Assembly: GCA_025363575.1 (NCBI GenBank)
Contig: JANYDM010000046.1
Location: 1 to 43,659 of the forward strand
Source: Betaproteobacteria bacterium
GTDB lineage: Bacteria > Pseudomonadota > Gammaproteobacteria > Burkholderiales > SG8-41
DNA: 43,659 nucleotides
Direction: 5' to 3'
Both the position numbers and the translations under genes were made by a program. The first letter of the stretch is position 1, and each line of letters starts with the position of its first letter. This document shows, in pieces, positions 42,573-43,659 of this stretch. The notes under the pieces are model-generated. The model was not told the origin of the DNA and made no database searches. It saw only the letters and a program-made list of their open reading frames with translations.

Positions 42573-43385
42573 GTGCAAATCCGCGCCGGTTTCGAGATTG
42601 TCTACGAGTGTCCCCAGCCGACGCCGATGATACTTATGCTGAACATTCATTATTCGCGCGCGTCCGACCTGGCGGTGCCCGATCATTTGATGACTGTCCC
42701 GTCGCTGCCCGTCAGTGCTTACCGCGATTCTTTCGGCAACTGGTGTACCCGCATCGTCGCGCCTGCGGGAGAAACGCGCCTGACCTCCGATGCCGTCGTC
42801 AACGACAGCGGCATACCGGACATTGTCGTAGCCGACGCGCGCCAGACACCGGTCGAATGGCTGCCCGAGGAAACGCTGGTCTATCTGCTCGGCAGCCGCT
42901 ACTGCGAAACTGAGCGGCTCACCGCGATCGCATGGCAACTGTTCGGCAGTGGCCCGGCGGGATGGAGTCGCGTCCAGGCGATCTGTGATTTCGTCCACCA
43001 TCGCATCGAGTTCGGCTACCAGCACGCGCGGAACACCCGCACCGCGTTTGAAGCGTACGAAGAACGAAGGGGCGTATGCCGCGACTACGCGCATCTTGCC
43101 GCCACGCTCTGCCGCTGCATGAATATTCCCGCGCGCTATTGCACGGGCTATCTGGGCGACATCGGTATGCCGCCGCCCTACGGGACGATGGACTTCGCCG
43201 GGTGGTTCGAAGCCTGGCTCGACGGCCGCTGGTACACGTTCGATGCCAGGAATAACGTGCCGCGCATCGGACGGATATTGATGGCGCGCGGACGCGACGC
43301 CGCGGACGTGGCCATTACCACGACGTTCGGCCCCAATGTGCTGAAGAGCTTCAAGGTATGGACGGACGAGGTGGTTGGGCAGTAG
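42573..43385 (+). CDS. Transglutaminase-like cysteine protein
   Basis: A 270-residue protein beginning at a GTG (42573) behind AAAAGGA, 10 bases after the preceding stop. An N-terminal beta domain (about 1-100) is followed by the transglutaminase core: Cys169 in ERRGVCRDYAHL and Asp224 in YTFDARNN. The position that holds the catalytic His in most relatives (HAW) reads FAGWFEAW, so His is replaced by Ala209 or supplied from elsewhere. Such proteins are regular partners of Anbu. They may act as peptidases or amide-bond formers. Confidence 0.9.
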   Translation: MQIRAGFEIVYECPQPTPMILMLNIHYSRASDLAVPDHLMTVPSLPVSAYRDSFGNWCTRIVAPAGETRLTSDAVVNDSGIPDIVVADARQTPVEWLPEETLVYLLGSRYCETERLTAIAWQLFGSGPAGWSRVQAICDFVHHRIEFGYQHARNTRTAFEAYEERRGVCRDYAHLAATLCRCMNIPARYCTGYLGDIGMPPPYGTMDFAGWFEAWLDGRWYTFDARNNVPRIGRILMARGRDAADVAITTTFGPNVLKSFKVWTDEVVGQ

Positions 43386-43387
43386 CC

Positions 43388-43428
43388 GACCGGCATGTGC
43401 CGATTCCATCCATGAGGACAGCATCCGC
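43388..43428 (+). repeat. Right copy of a degenerate direct repeat flanking the Anbu cassette
   Basis: GACCGGCATGTGCCGATTCC begins 3 bases after the stop of the transglutaminase-like gene and matches 40794-40813 at 17 of 20 positions; GACAGC is repeated at the same offset. Confidence 0.5.
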
Positions 43429-43481
43429 TGGCGGCGCGCCGTCAGGACGACCGTTGGCGACCCGAGCGTTTGGTCACGCGT

Positions 43482-43659
43482 TCACTCCAGCGTAAACCCG
43501 GTTGCTGTTGCGAATTTCCCCCATTTGTCGAGCTCGGCCTGGAAGAACTTCGCGAAGTCGGCGCTGCTGCCGCCGGCGGCTTCCATCCCCAGTCCCAGAA
43601 AACGCTCCTGCACTTCGCGCTGTCCTAGTATCGTATTGATGTCGGCGTTGAGTGTTGCA
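43482..43659 (-). CDS. Bug/TctC-family periplasmic solute-binding protein, C-terminal part (runs off the right edge)
   Basis: The reverse strand ends in a TGA at 43484-43482; the 58 codons before it read ATLNADINTILGQREVQERF, then GMEAAGGSSADFAKFFQAEL and DKWGKFATATGFTLE. This is the typical Bug C terminus (LN-E/D-I-x-x-I-L then a final helix ending in DKW.K). It converges with the Anbu cassette. Nothing can be said about its ligand. Confidence 0.85.
   Translation of the reverse strand, partial: ATLNADINTILGQREVQERFLGLGMEAAGGSSADFAKFFQAELDKWGKFATATGFTLE

Overview
The window looks like the chromosome of a high-GC betaproteobacterium close to Burkholderiales or Rhodocyclales. The main reason is ten copies of Bug/TctC-type periplasmic solute-binding proteins, an expansion typical of Bordetella and Cupriavidus relatives, together with a ccoNOQPGH/ccoIS cytochrome cbb3 oxidase set, a four-cysteine FNR and oxygen-independent HemN. 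No rRNA, tRNA, CRISPR array, insertion sequence or phage gene was recognised.

Layout. Positions 1-12.7 kb hold catabolic accessory genes: a mandelate racemase/enolase-superfamily protein, an AtzA/TrzA-like amidohydrolase, a type B carboxylesterase overlapping a class II aldolase, and seven Bug genes, none with the TctA/TctB membrane subunits. Positions 12.7-32.2 kb are a microaerobic/denitrification island: ccoI-ccoS, ccoN-O-Q-P-G-H plus a small membrane protein, a lipoprotein AniA-like copper nitrite reductase with a C-terminal cytochrome c domain, an unrecognised CxxC protein, NnrS, an MgtA-like ATPase, a K+ channel with a universal stress protein, a small c-type cytochrome, divergent fnr and hemN, a SafE-like membrane protein and a second universal stress protein. 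Six TTGA(T/C)-N4-(A/G)TCAA boxes precede these units, four of them with a -10-like hexamer at the spacing expected of class II FNR promoters, so the island reads as one anaerobically induced regulon beside its own regulator.

Positions 32.3-40.8 kb return to catabolic and hypothetical genes: a cupin, two Bug genes, an ACMSD-like amidohydrolase behind an eight-copy heptamer repeat, a D-2-hydroxyacid dehydrogenase, several secreted or lipoprotein unknowns and an NHL-repeat protein. Positions 41.1-43.4 kb encode the proteasome-like protein Anbu, an N-formylglutamate amidohydrolase-like protein and a transglutaminase-like protein. This looks like a peptide-processing cassette, and a degenerate direct repeat lies on each side of it. 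The window ends inside another Bug gene.

The most interesting items are the nirK-CxxC protein-nnrS operon, the Met-less small cytochrome c, the Anbu cassette lacking its usual ATP-grasp/alpha-E partners, the heptamer array and the dispersed CAGATAAACGCAG-type repeats. All functional statements come from reading motifs by eye; no database search was run.
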